From the NCBI GenBank assembly GCA_958446835.1, contig CAUCXT010000033.1, positions 1 through 28,510 on the forward strand: a stretch of 28,510 nt of DNA, read 5' to 3'. Each line of letters begins with the position of its first letter. Within the stretch, counting starts at the first letter, position 1. The position numbers and the translations under genes are program-made. Below the pieces are notes generated by a model that saw only the letters and a list, made by a program, of their open reading frames with translations, was not told the origin of the DNA and made no database searches. Source of the stretch: an uncultured Eubacterium sp. Lineage in GTDB: Bacteria; Bacillota; Clostridia; Lachnospirales; Lachnospiraceae. Of the stretch, positions 1-7,092 are shown one piece after another.

Positions 1-113
1 TGTTGTCAGCAGCCCGTTTCACGGTCTGCGTGTAGTTCCTTGTAAACTGACCTAATCTGAATTAAAAGAAATCACTTATATGGGACTTACTTTATGAATA
101 AAATTAATTAAGA
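1..113. other. Left-edge region without a recognised gene
   Basis: All three forward frames close within the first 55 bases, so at most the last few codons of an upstream gene could be here; I recognise no product. The stretch GAAATCACTTAT at 70-81 also occurs exactly in the leader of the radical SAM gene (23835-23846). This may be a remnant of the same element or chance in AT-rich DNA. Confidence 0.3.
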
Positions 114-150
114 GCTTTTGCCTGAAATATCAGGCAGGAGCTTTTTTATT
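114..150 (+). terminator. Intrinsic terminator of the upstream gene
   Basis: Twelve-base-pair stem GCTTTTGCCTGA / TCAGGCAGGAGC (two G-U pairs), loop AATA, followed at once by six T. It insulates leuB from whatever lies to the left. Confidence 0.85.
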
Positions 151-214
151 TTAAGTTATGTGATAAAATGTATAAAACAACTGCATAATTCTTGATGTAT
201 TTTAATCAAATATA

Positions 215-223
215 TGTTATAAT
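215..223 (+). promoter_or_regulatory. Extended -10 promoter for leuB
   Basis: TGTTATAAT matches the TGnTATAAT extended -10 pattern, which can work without a good -35; the hexamer 17 bases upstream (ATGTAT) is poor, and TTGATG at 192-197 is 20 bases away. Transcription would start near 230, giving a leader of about 90 nt. I see no T-box signature in it. Confidence 0.55.
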
Positions 224-319
224 CGTAACTTGAAAATAAAAATAACTTGATGTACCATAATTAGAAAAGCAAAATAGACAGCCGGATACATAAGCGCGGC
301 AGTGATTTGGAGGTATGTT

Positions 320-1402
320 ATGGAATTTAATGTTACACTTATTCCGGGAGACGGAATCGGACCTGAGATTGTGCGTGAGGCAAGAAAGGTTCTTGACAGG
401 GTGGCAGAAAAATATGGACACAGATTTACATATAAGGAAGTGCTTATGGGTGGCTGTTCAATAGATGCGTACGGAGTTCCGCTCACGGATGAGGCACTTG
501 CCACAGCGAAGGCTTCGGATGCCGTTCTTCTTGGAGCGGTTGGCGGAAGAGTGGGAGTGGACAGCTGGTATGAGCTTCCTCCTAACAAGAGGCCTGAGGC
601 AGGACTTCTTGCAATCAGGAAGGGACTTGAGCTATTTGCCAATTTAAGACCTGCATACCTGTACAGCGAGCTTAAGGGTGCATGTCCTCTCAAGGAGGAG
701 GTAGCCGATAAGGGCTTTGATATGATTATTGTCAGAGAGCTCACAGGAGGTCTTTACTTTGGAGAGAGAAGCACGAAGGAAATTGACGGAGTAGTGACGT
801 CGGTTGACACGCTCAAGTACGATGAGAACGAGATAAGAAGAATTGCAATCAAGGCATTCGAGATTGCGATGAAGAGAAATAAGCATATTATCAGTGTTGA
901 CAAGGCTAACGTCCTTGACACATCGAGACTCTGGAGAAAGATTGTTGCCGAGGTTTCTAAGGATTATCCTGAGGTTAAGGTTGAGGATATGCTTGTCGAC
1001 AACTGTGCAATGCAGCTTGTGAAGGATCCGGCGCAGTTCGATGTGGTTCTCACGGAGAATATGTTCGGCGATATTCTTTCGGATGAGGCGAGCATGATAA
1101 CAGGCTCCATCGGAATGCTCTCATCGGCAAGCCTTGGAGCAGGCAAGCTTGGTCTTTATGAGCCTAGTCATGGTGCAGCTCCGGACATAGCAGGACAGGA
1201 TAAGGCAAACCCTATTGCGACAATCCTCTCAGCGGCTATGATGCTGCGCTACTCATTCGATCTTGACAAGGAAGCGGCTGCAGTTGAGGCTGCGGTCAAG
1301 AGCGTTATCTCAGAGGGCTACAGGACAGTCGATATCATGGCAGATGGCATGAAGCAGGTAAGTACTACACAGATGGGTGATTTGATTGCCGAAAGAGTAT
1401 AA
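320..1402 (+). CDS. leuB: 3-isopropylmalate dehydrogenase
   Basis: Oxidises and decarboxylates 3-isopropylmalate to 2-ketoisocaproate with NAD+, the third step of leucine synthesis, in the cytosol. The 360-residue protein has the family length and motifs: IPGDGIGPE at the N-terminus, NLRP (108-111), VRELTGG (138-144), catalytic Lys195, Mg-binding Asp227, Asp251 and Asp255, and EPSHGAAPDIAG near the NAD site. These separate it from isocitrate and tartrate dehydrogenases. The start is the ATG at 320, six bases after GGAGGT; a GTG at 302 is in frame but has no ribosome binding site. The leuCD genes are not in the window. ilvD follows 323 bases later with its own promoter and no clear terminator between, so some read-through is possible. 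Confidence 0.96.
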   Translation: MEFNVTLIPGDGIGPEIVREARKVLDRVAEKYGHRFTYKEVLMGGCSIDAYGVPLTDEALATAKASDAVLLGAVGGRVGVDSWYELPPNKRPEAGLLAIRKGLELFANLRPAYLYSELKGACPLKEEVADKGFDMIIVRELTGGLYFGERSTKEIDGVVTSVDTLKYDENEIRRIAIKAFEIAMKRNKHIISVDKANVLDTSRLWRKIVAEVSKDYPEVKVEDMLVDNCAMQLVKDPAQFDVVLTENMFGDILSDEASMITGSIGMLSSASLGAGKLGLYEPSHGAAPDIAGQDKANPIATILSAAMMLRYSFDLDKEAAAVEAAVKSVISEGYRTVDIMADGMKQVSTTQMGDLIAERV

Positions 1403-1551
1403 TGCGGAAAATATAAGGCTGTTATTGTTGTATGCTGCTGTGAGGCAGTATTGCAATTAGTATAGAATTTATGTGAGTGATAGTTTTGAAAGATAAAAAT
1501 AGTATTTTATATCTATATTTTAAAAATTCAGTAGATTAAAGTCTGAAAGTG

Positions 1552-1560
1552 TGCTATAAT
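1552..1560 (+). promoter_or_regulatory. Extended -10 promoter for ilvD
   Basis: TGCTATAAT is an exact TGnTATAAT extended -10. A weak -35 (TAGATT, 1532-1537) sits 17 bases upstream. It implies a leader of about 155 nt, long enough for RNA-level control. The preceding 1403-1531 is AT-rich with no gene and no T-tailed terminator. Confidence 0.6.
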
Positions 1561-1571
1561 AAATCAATCTT

Positions 1572-1641
1572 TTATCTGTAGTGCAGATAATAGTTATCTA
1601 TTTTTACACATGCAATTTGTTTCAGAGCGAAAATGAATTGC
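1572..1641 (+). promoter_or_regulatory. Hairpins in the 5' part of the ilvD leader
   Basis: TTATCTG (1572-1578) pairs with CAGATAA (1584-1590). The second arm can instead pair with TTATCT at 1594-1599, which is followed by ATTTTTA; the two are mutually exclusive, as in an attenuator, though the T-tract is weak. A further stem joins GCAATTTGTTTC (1612-1623) with the segment ending AATTGC at 1641. A short ORF at 1611 carries no run of branched-chain codons, so classic leader-peptide attenuation is not supported. Confidence 0.35.
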
Positions 1642-1717
1642 TTTTATGGCAGATTAGAAGTCACATTCGTGAATTTCTTATTATTTCTTCGTAACAGATC
1701 GCTCAGAAAAGAGGATT
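1636..1717 (+). ncRNA. Candidate structured leader, copy A (upstream of ilvD)
   Basis: These 82 bases align without gaps to 23814-23895 in front of the radical SAM gene; by my count 58 positions are identical and 19 of the 24 differences are transitions. Both fold the same way: stem 1 (1652-1664 with 1669-1682, one bulged A) and a short stem 2 (1681-1684 with 1691-1694). In stem 2 two T-A/A-T pairs here become C-G/G-C pairs in the other copy. CTTTT at 1641-1645 can pair with AAAAG at 1707-1711, next to the ribosome binding site GAGG (1711-1714). I do not recognise a known riboswitch class. Confidence 0.5.
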
Positions 1718-1725
1718 AGTATATT

Positions 1726-3387
1726 ATGAGAAGTGATGCAGTTTTCAAGGGAACACAGCAGGCTCCACATCGTTCCCTGTTTAATGCACTGGGACTTACA
1801 GAGGAGGAGATGAACAGACCGCTTATCGGTATTGTAAGCTCCTACAATGAGATTGTTCCGGGTCATATGAATATTGATAAATTAGTAGAGGCTGTCAAGC
1901 TTGGCGTTGCAATGGCAGGTGGTACACCTAGAGTATTCCCGGCTATCGCAGTGTGTGATGGTATTGCGATGGGACATACAGGAATGAAGTACTCGCTTGT
2001 GACAAGAGATCTGATTGCAGATTCTACAGAGTGTATGGCACTTGCACATCAGTTTGACGGACTTGTAATGATTCCTAACTGTGATAAGAATGTTCCGGGT
2101 CTTTTAATGGCAGCAGCCAGAGTTAATATTCCTACAATCTTTGTCAGTGGCGGACCGATGCTTGCAGGTAAGGTCGCAGGCTGCAAGACCAGTCTTTCGA
2201 GCATGTTCGAAGCAGTAGGCGCTTATGCTGCAGGTAAGATTACGGAGGAGCAGCTTAAGGAGTACGAGGCTAAGACATGTCCTACATGCGGCTCATGCTC
2301 AGGCATGTACACAGCCAACAGTATGAACTGTCTTACAGAGGCACTTGGAATGGGACTTCGCGGTAATGGTACTATCCCTGCTGTATATTCGGAGAGAATC
2401 AAGCTTGCCAAGCATGCCGGCATGCAGATTATGGAGCTTGTAAAGAAGGATATCAAGCCAAGGGATATAATGACAGAGAAGGCTTTTATGAATGCACTCA
2501 CAGTGGATATGGCACTTGGCTGTTCAACGAACAGTATGCTTCATCTTCCGGCAATCGCAAGGGAAGCAGGAGTTGAGCTTAATGTCGATATTGCTAATGA
2601 GATAAGCGCAAGGACACCTAACCTTTGCCATCTTGCACCGGCAGGCCATACATATATTGAGGAGCTTAATGAGGCAGGTGGTGTATATGCCGTTATGAAT
2701 GAGCTCAACAAGAAGAAGCTTTTGAACACAGATGTTCTCACAGTCACAGGCAGGACGATGGCAGAGAATATTGAGGGCTGTGTCAATATGAATACAGAGG
2801 TCATAAGACCTATAGATAATCCTTACAGCACAACAGGAGGTATAGCGGTTCTCAAGGGAAATCTTGCACCGGATTCATGTGTTGTCAAGCGTTCGGCAGT
2901 TGTCCCTGAGATGATGGTTCACGAGGGACCGGCGAGGGTATTTGACTGTGAGGAGGATGCAATTGTGGCAATCAAGGGTGGCAGGATTGTTGCCGGAGAT
3001 GTCGTCGTAATCAGATACGAAGGACCTAAGGGCGGTCCTGGTATGCGTGAGATGCTCAATCCTACATCTGCTATTGCAGGAATGGGACTTGGTTCAAGTG
3101 TAGCCCTTATCACAGACGGACGCTTCTCAGGAGCTTCCAGAGGAGCTTCAATCGGTCATGTATGTCCTGAGGCAGCCGTTGGCGGTCCTATAGCTCTTGT
3201 TAAGGAAGGGGATTTGATTAAGATTAACATTCCTGAGAATAAGCTTGAGCTTGCGGTATCAGACGAGGAGCTTGCGGCGAGAAGGGCTGAATGGAAACCG
3301 AGAGAGCCTAAGGTTACAACAGGTTATCTTGCAAGGTACGCTAAGATGGTATCTGATTCCTGCAAGGGAGCAGTACTTGAGAAATAA
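1726..3387 (+). CDS. ilvD: Dihydroxy-acid dehydratase
   Basis: Dehydrates 2,3-dihydroxy-isovalerate and 2,3-dihydroxy-methylvalerate to the keto acids that lead to valine, leucine and isoleucine. The 553-residue length and the sequence fit the IlvD/Edd family: VPGHMN near residue 50, NCDKNVPG with Cys119, the CPTCGSC block (Cys185, Cys188, Cys191), and SGGP. Cys119 and one Cys of CGSC are the expected ligands of an oxygen-sensitive Fe-S cluster. The sugar-acid dehydratase Edd is unlikely because the neighbours are leuB and ilvB. GAGG ends 11 bases before the ATG, a rather long spacing, and lies at the edge of a structured leader, which suggests translational control. ilvB starts 20 bases after the stop, so the two are probably co-transcribed. 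Confidence 0.96.
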   Translation: MRSDAVFKGTQQAPHRSLFNALGLTEEEMNRPLIGIVSSYNEIVPGHMNIDKLVEAVKLGVAMAGGTPRVFPAIAVCDGIAMGHTGMKYSLVTRDLIADSTECMALAHQFDGLVMIPNCDKNVPGLLMAAARVNIPTIFVSGGPMLAGKVAGCKTSLSSMFEAVGAYAAGKITEEQLKEYEAKTCPTCGSCSGMYTANSMNCLTEALGMGLRGNGTIPAVYSERIKLAKHAGMQIMELVKKDIKPRDIMTEKAFMNALTVDMALGCSTNSMLHLPAIAREAGVELNVDIANEISARTPNLCHLAPAGHTYIEELNEAGGVYAVMNELNKKKLLNTDVLTVTGRTMAENIEGCVNMNTEVIRPIDNPYSTTGGIAVLKGNLAPDSCVVKRSAVVPEMMVHEGPARVFDCEEDAIVAIKGGRIVAGDVVVIRYEGPKGGPGMREMLNPTSAIAGMGLGSSVALITDGRFSGASRGASIGHVCPEAAVGGPIALVKEGDLIKINIPENKLELAVSDEELAARRAEWKPREPKVTTGYLARYAKMVSDSCKGAVLEK

Positions 3388-3407
3388 TTGTTTGGGAGGA
3401 TTCACAG

Positions 3408-5087
3408 ATGCAGTTAAACGGTTCACAGATTTTGATTGAGTGTTTGAAGGAGCAGGGGGTAGATACAGTATTCGGTTATCCGGGTGGTGCCATACTCAAT
3501 GTATATGACGAATTATATAAGAATTCAGATAAGATTACGCATATTCTTACATCCCATGAGCAGGGAGCTTCACATGCTGCCGACGGATACGCAAGAGCAA
3601 CAGGAAAGGTCGGTGTATGCTTCGCTACATCAGGTCCGGGAGCAACCAATCTTGTAACAGGTATCGCAACAGCATATATGGATTCCGTTCCTATTGTAGC
3701 TGTTACATGCAATGTAGGTGTCTCACTTCTTGGAAAGGATTCTTTTCAGGAGATTGATATAGCAGGCGTGACAATGCCGATAACCAAGCATAATTTCATC
3801 GTAAAGGATGTAAATAAGCTTGCGCAGGTTGTCAGAAGTGCATTCAAAATCGCTGCTTCGGGAAGACCTGGACCTGTTCTTATCGATATCACAAAGGACG
3901 TAACAGCAGCCAAGGCTGAGTATGAATACAAGAAGCCGGAGCCGGTTGAGCGTGTGAAGGATACAATAAAGACAGAGGATGTCGATAAGGTTATTGATAT
4001 GATTTCCAAGGCTAAGAAGCCGTTCGTATTCGTAGGCGGAGGAGCGGTTATATCGGGAGCGGACAAGGAGCTTGCCGAATTTGTTAAGAAGCTTCAGGCA
4101 CCTGTTACGGATTCACTTATGGGTAAGGGAGCATTTAACGGAACAGATCCTCTTTACATGGGCATGCTTGGAATGCATGGTACGAAGGCAGCCAACTTCG
4201 GAGTATCAGAGTGTGACCTTTTAGTTGTTGTAGGAGCAAGATTCTCAGACCGTGTTACAGGCAATGCTAAGAAGTTTGCTACAGGAGCAAAGATTGTACA
4301 GTTCGATATTGATCCGGCAGAGATTAACAAGAACGTCAAAGTTGACGCGAGCGTAATTGGGGATATCAAGGAGATATTAAAGTGCGTTAATGCCAAGCTC
4401 ACACAGCAGAACCATGATGAGTGGGTTGCGCATGTTGAGGAGCTTGCCGCAAAATATCCTCTCACATACCATAAGGATAAGCTTACAGGTCCTTTCATCA
4501 TGGAGAAGCTCTATGAGGTTACCAATGGTGATGCCATCATCACAACAGAGGTAGGGCAGCACCAGATGTGGGCTGCACAGTTCTATAAGTACAAGGAGCC
4601 TAGACAGCTTCTCACCTCAGGTGGTCTTGGAACCATGGGCTACGGTCTTGGTGCAAGTATCGGCGCAAAGTGGGGACGCAGGGACAAGACAGTCATCAAT
4701 ATCGCTGGTGACGGCTGCTTCCGTATGAACATGAATGAGATTGCAACTGCGACAAGATATAACATTCCTGTCATTGAGGTTGTTGTAAACAATCATGTAC
4801 TTGGTATGGTTCGCCAGTGGCAGACACTTTTCTATGGACAGAGATATTCCGCTACAGTTCTTGATGATCAGGTGGATTTTGTAAAGCTTGCAGAGGCGAT
4901 GGGCGCTAAGGGCTACAAGGTTACGACTTGTGAAGAGTTCGAGGCTGCAATCAAGGATGCTATCGCACTCAATATCCCATGCCTTCTTGACTGTCACATT
5001 GAGAAGGATGACAAGGTATTCCCTATGGTTGCACCGGGCGCAGCTATCTCGGAGGCATTCGGCGAGGAGAAATTCTTAGACTGCTAA
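3408..5087 (+). CDS. ilvB: Acetolactate synthase, large (catalytic) subunit
   Basis: TPP- and FAD-dependent condensation of pyruvate with pyruvate or 2-ketobutyrate, the first common step of branched-chain amino acid synthesis. The 559-residue protein shows the three expected domains: an N-terminal TPP domain with catalytic Glu51 in SHEQGASHAADGYARATG, a central FAD-type domain, and a C-terminal TPP domain with GDG at 434-436. It resembles biosynthetic IlvB/IlvI enzymes more than catabolic AlsS. GGGAGGA lies seven bases before the ATG. It follows ilvD by 20 bases. No small regulatory subunit (ilvN/ilvH) follows: the next features are a repeat, a terminator and a gene on the other strand, so the partner must be elsewhere. 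Confidence 0.95.
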   Translation: MQLNGSQILIECLKEQGVDTVFGYPGGAILNVYDELYKNSDKITHILTSHEQGASHAADGYARATGKVGVCFATSGPGATNLVTGIATAYMDSVPIVAVTCNVGVSLLGKDSFQEIDIAGVTMPITKHNFIVKDVNKLAQVVRSAFKIAASGRPGPVLIDITKDVTAAKAEYEYKKPEPVERVKDTIKTEDVDKVIDMISKAKKPFVFVGGGAVISGADKELAEFVKKLQAPVTDSLMGKGAFNGTDPLYMGMLGMHGTKAANFGVSECDLLVVVGARFSDRVTGNAKKFATGAKIVQFDIDPAEINKNVKVDASVIGDIKEILKCVNAKLTQQNHDEWVAHVEELAAKYPLTYHKDKLTGPFIMEKLYEVTNGDAIITTEVGQHQMWAAQFYKYKEPRQLLTSGGLGTMGYGLGASIGAKWGRRDKTVINIAGDGCFRMNMNEIATATRYNIPVIEVVVNNHVLGMVRQWQTLFYGQRYSATVLDDQVDFVKLAEAMGAKGYKVTTCEEFEAAIKDAIALNIPCLLDCHIEKDDKVFPMVAPGAAISEAFGEEKFLDC

Positions 5088-5089
5088 TC

Positions 5090-5116
5090 TGGGACAGATG
5101 TCTGGTACATATCCCA
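5090..5116. repeat. Degenerate copy of the GGGACAGGGGTCTG palindromic element
   Basis: TGGGACAGATGTCTGG through ATCCCA begins two bases after the ilvB stop. The ends TGGGA and TCCCA are inverted. It is the most diverged of the five copies in the window. Confidence 0.55.
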
Positions 5117-5133
5117 ACATGATACATAATATG

Positions 5134-5176
5134 AAATCAGCAATTCACCCATATACGGAGGAATTGCTGATTTTTT
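5134..5176 (+). terminator. Intrinsic terminator after ilvB
   Basis: Perfect 13-base-pair stem AAATCAGCAATTC (5134-5146) / GAATTGCTGATTT (5161-5173), 14-base loop, then a T run. It ends the ilvD-ilvB transcript. On the other strand the stem begins with an A run, so it may also stop transcripts of the HAD gene. Confidence 0.88.
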
Positions 5177-5258
5177 GATGTTATGGAGTTATGCGGTCAT
5201 CATTTTATTTTGCATGAGAAAACTTTAATGTTTTATCGGTAACTATCACATGTAAATA

Positions 5259-5876
5259 TTACATTAAAATATTCAATATATCAGCTATATCATCTACTGT
5301 ATAATCGGGGCGTTCGTTTTCATGATTAATATTTTGAAATTTTGCCAGTTCCTGCCGCACCCAGATAGTTTTCATGCCGAGCTGTTTCGCAGGGGCAATA
5401 TCATTGTCAAGTCTATCGCCTATCATTACGGCATTCTCCGGGGCGCAGCTTGCCTTATTGAGTGCCATATTAAAAATAGCCTGCTCAGGTTTGGCACATC
5501 CGACTTCGGCGGATGCTGCTACAACATCGAAATATTTTCCAATCCCCCAATTATCAATTCGTTCCTGTGTGCCGGGGGTCTGATTCGCAATTATTCCTAA
5601 TTTGTAGATGTGCGATAATTTTTCAACAACATTTTCCGCCGCTGTAAACAGTTTTTCCAGACTATTGTCCCATTCCGGCAGGATAACATTATAGTACTGC
5701 GCAGCCGATTTGATTGGCGTAGGGCTAGTTCTGGCTGCCTCATATACCTTTTTCATAAATTCATCTCGGCTTATCTCCGCACGTTCAACTGCATAATCAC
5801 ATCTGCTTTCATAAACCGCACTTTCGTCGACCAATGTTGAGCCAAGGTCAAAAAATAACCATTTAATATCGTTCAT
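5259..5876 (-). CDS. HAD-superfamily hydrolase
   Basis: A 205-residue haloacid-dehalogenase-fold protein, probably a small-molecule phosphatase; the substrate is unknown. Motif I is FFDLGSTL with nucleophile Asp10; the usual second aspartate of DxD is Gly12. Motif III is Lys129 in CAKPEQAIF and motif IV is GDRLDND (153-159). The space between motifs I and II suits a small helical cap. The DxG form of motif I is seen in some HAD subfamilies and may mean altered chemistry rather than decay, because the rest is intact. The start is the ATG at 5876, preceded on this strand by GGAGG; an in-frame upstream extension to 5990 would be partly encoded by a repeat and is rejected. It stands alone, convergent with ilvB. 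Confidence 0.85.
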   Translation of the reverse strand: MNDIKWLFFDLGSTLVDESAVYESRCDYAVERAEISRDEFMKKVYEAARTSPTPIKSAAQYYNVILPEWDNSLEKLFTAAENVVEKLSHIYKLGIIANQTPGTQERIDNWGIGKYFDVVAASAEVGCAKPEQAIFNMALNKASCAPENAVMIGDRLDNDIAPAKQLGMKTIWVRQELAKFQNINHENERPDYTVDDIADILNILM

Positions 5877-5922
5877 CTTAAGCTCGCCTCCATGACAAGA
5901 AAATTTTGAAGTTAGTATAATG

Positions 5923-5931
5923 ATTATATCA
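5923..5931 (-). promoter_or_regulatory. Extended -10 promoter for the HAD gene
   Basis: Read on the minus strand this is TGATATAAT, an exact TGnTATAAT. The -35 region is weak. The start codon lies about 50 bases downstream. Confidence 0.5.
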
Positions 5932-5971
5932 TAATCAGATGAGAAAAAATGAATTTTTTGTCTGAATCGTC

Positions 5972-5989
5972 TGGGACAGGGGTCTGGCA
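5972..5989. repeat. Half copy of the GGGACAGGGGTCTG element
   Basis: TGGGACAGGGGTCTGGCA matches the first half of the full copy at 8061-8090; the inverted second half is missing. It lies between the divergent HAD and PadR promoters. Confidence 0.7.
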
Positions 5990-6010
5990 AAATCTAAAAT
6001 AAAAAATATG

Positions 6011-6039
6011 TTGACATATAATATTATATGACGTATAGT
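6011..6039 (+). promoter_or_regulatory. padR promoter with a palindromic operator in the spacer
   Basis: TTGACA (6011-6016), 17-base spacer, TATAGT (6034-6039): a near-consensus promoter. The perfect 16-base palindrome CATATAATATTATATG (6015-6030) fills the spacer. PadR proteins often repress their own operons by binding such AT-rich palindromes over the promoter, so autorepression is the natural reading. Confidence 0.7.
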
Positions 6040-6077
6040 TTTAAAAAACAAATAATATTATAAAAAGGAGGATGTCT

Positions 6078-6401
6078 ATGGCTTTTCAGGTTAGTTCGGC
6101 GCTTTTAGATGCGTGCGTGCTGTCGGTACTGGCTCAGTCCGATGTGTATGGGTATGAACTTACACAGAGAATAAAAGAGCTGATGAAGATTTCAGAATCC
6201 ACATTGTATCCCGTGCTTAGACGTCTGCAGAAGGATGAATTAGTCACAGTTTATGATATGCCATACAACGGAAGGAACAGAAGATACTATTCGATAGCGG
6301 ATGCCGGGCGCGGTAAGCTTGCAGAGTATAGAATTGAGTGGGAAGAATATAAGGGTATTATAGATGGCATTATGGGAGGGAATGGTAATGACAAGAGATG
6401 A
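6078..6401 (+). CDS. PadR-family transcriptional regulator
   Basis: A 107-residue winged-helix regulator. The N-terminal half carries the PadR pattern: a hydrophobic first helix (LLDACVLSVLAQSDVYGYEL), the recognition segment SESTLYPVLRRLQKDELV, and the wing with RRYYSIADAGR, followed by a short C-terminal dimerisation helix. The ATG at 6078 is six bases after AAGGAGG; the ATG at 6072 directly touches it and is unlikely. The gene overlaps the next one by 14 bases, so translation is coupled. PadR next to DUF1700 and DUF4097 genes is a recurring Firmicutes arrangement thought to respond to envelope stress or antimicrobials. Autorepression is inferred from the operator-like palindrome upstream. 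Confidence 0.92.
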   Translation: MAFQVSSALLDACVLSVLAQSDVYGYELTQRIKELMKISESTLYPVLRRLQKDELVTVYDMPYNGRNRRYYSIADAGRGKLAEYRIEWEEYKGIIDGIMGGNGNDKR

Positions 6402-7050
6402 ATATCTTCAGATTTTAAGGGATAATCTTACAACGATGACGGATGATGAGAAGGATGATGTTATAAGATATTATCTGGAATATTTCAGTGATTCCGGCAA
6501 TGAACAGGCAGCGATGGAGGAGCTTGGTGCACCGGAGAAGCTTGCCGGGAGATTGTGTGGAACTAATAACTATCAGGGTGACGCTGCGGCGATGCCACAC
6601 ACGGACAATGCTGGCTCATATAGCGGAAAAATATACGAGGATGACACATATTCAGGAAACAGTTCAAGTGGCACATATATTTATTCGGATGATTCACACA
6701 GCGGGCGCAGGAGAAAAAAGATGTCCGCAGGAAAGGCAGTTGCTCTGGCTTGTACCGCACCGTTTTGGATTCCGTTTGCACTGGCGGGGTTAATGGTTGC
6801 GCTGGGTGTCGCAATAGCGGGTTTAGCTATCGTGTTCGCCGTATTTCTGGTATTTGCTGCGCTGATAATTGCAGGAATAGCATGTGTTGTGGCAGGTATT
6901 TTGGGCTTTGCAAAGTCAGTGGCAGACGGAATAATGGTGATTGGCGGTGGACTTTTCTGCGTCGGAGCAGGAATCCTCATCTTTCTCTTTGGAAAGCAGA
7001 TGGTAAAGTGGATTTCGTTCGGAGTTAAGAAGCTGTTTAAGAGGCAGTAG
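6388..7050 (+). CDS. DUF1700 (HAAS-type) membrane protein
   Basis: A 220-residue membrane protein. Residues 1-55 form the helical DUF1700/HAAS signature (MTRDEYLQ, DDVIRYYLEYFSD, ELGAPEKLAGRL). A Ser/Gly/Tyr-rich linker follows, and the C-terminal half is almost wholly hydrophobic with about three membrane helices before a basic end. Proteins of this type are encoded with PadR and DUF4097 partners and are presumed membrane components of a stress sensor; no enzyme activity is apparent. The ATG at 6388 is seven bases after GGGAGGG; upstream in-frame ATGs at 6364 and 6382 are too far from or too close to it. It overlaps padR by 14 bases. Confidence 0.85.
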   Translation: MTRDEYLQILRDNLTTMTDDEKDDVIRYYLEYFSDSGNEQAAMEELGAPEKLAGRLCGTNNYQGDAAAMPHTDNAGSYSGKIYEDDTYSGNSSSGTYIYSDDSHSGRRRKKMSAGKAVALACTAPFWIPFALAGLMVALGVAIAGLAIVFAVFLVFAALIIAGIACVVAGILGFAKSVADGIMVIGGGLFCVGAGILIFLFGKQMVKWISFGVKKLFKRQ

Positions 7051-7092
7051 TTTCAAGCGATGGAAATTCAGAATGGTGGAGGTCATAAATAT

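Noticed and set aside
70..92. Partial copy of the same leader near the left edge
   Set aside because: Only 12-14 bases match and the second arm of the stem is absent; kept as a remark, not as a copy.
224..319. T-box or leader-peptide attenuator for leuB
   Set aside because: No AGGGTGGNACCGCG-type motif, no leucine-rich short ORF and no terminator/antiterminator pair in the 90-nt leader.
5877..5990. N-terminal extension of the HAD protein
   Set aside because: The extension is encoded partly by a dispersed repeat and by the promoter; the ATG at 5876 has the proper ribosome binding site and begins the family homology.
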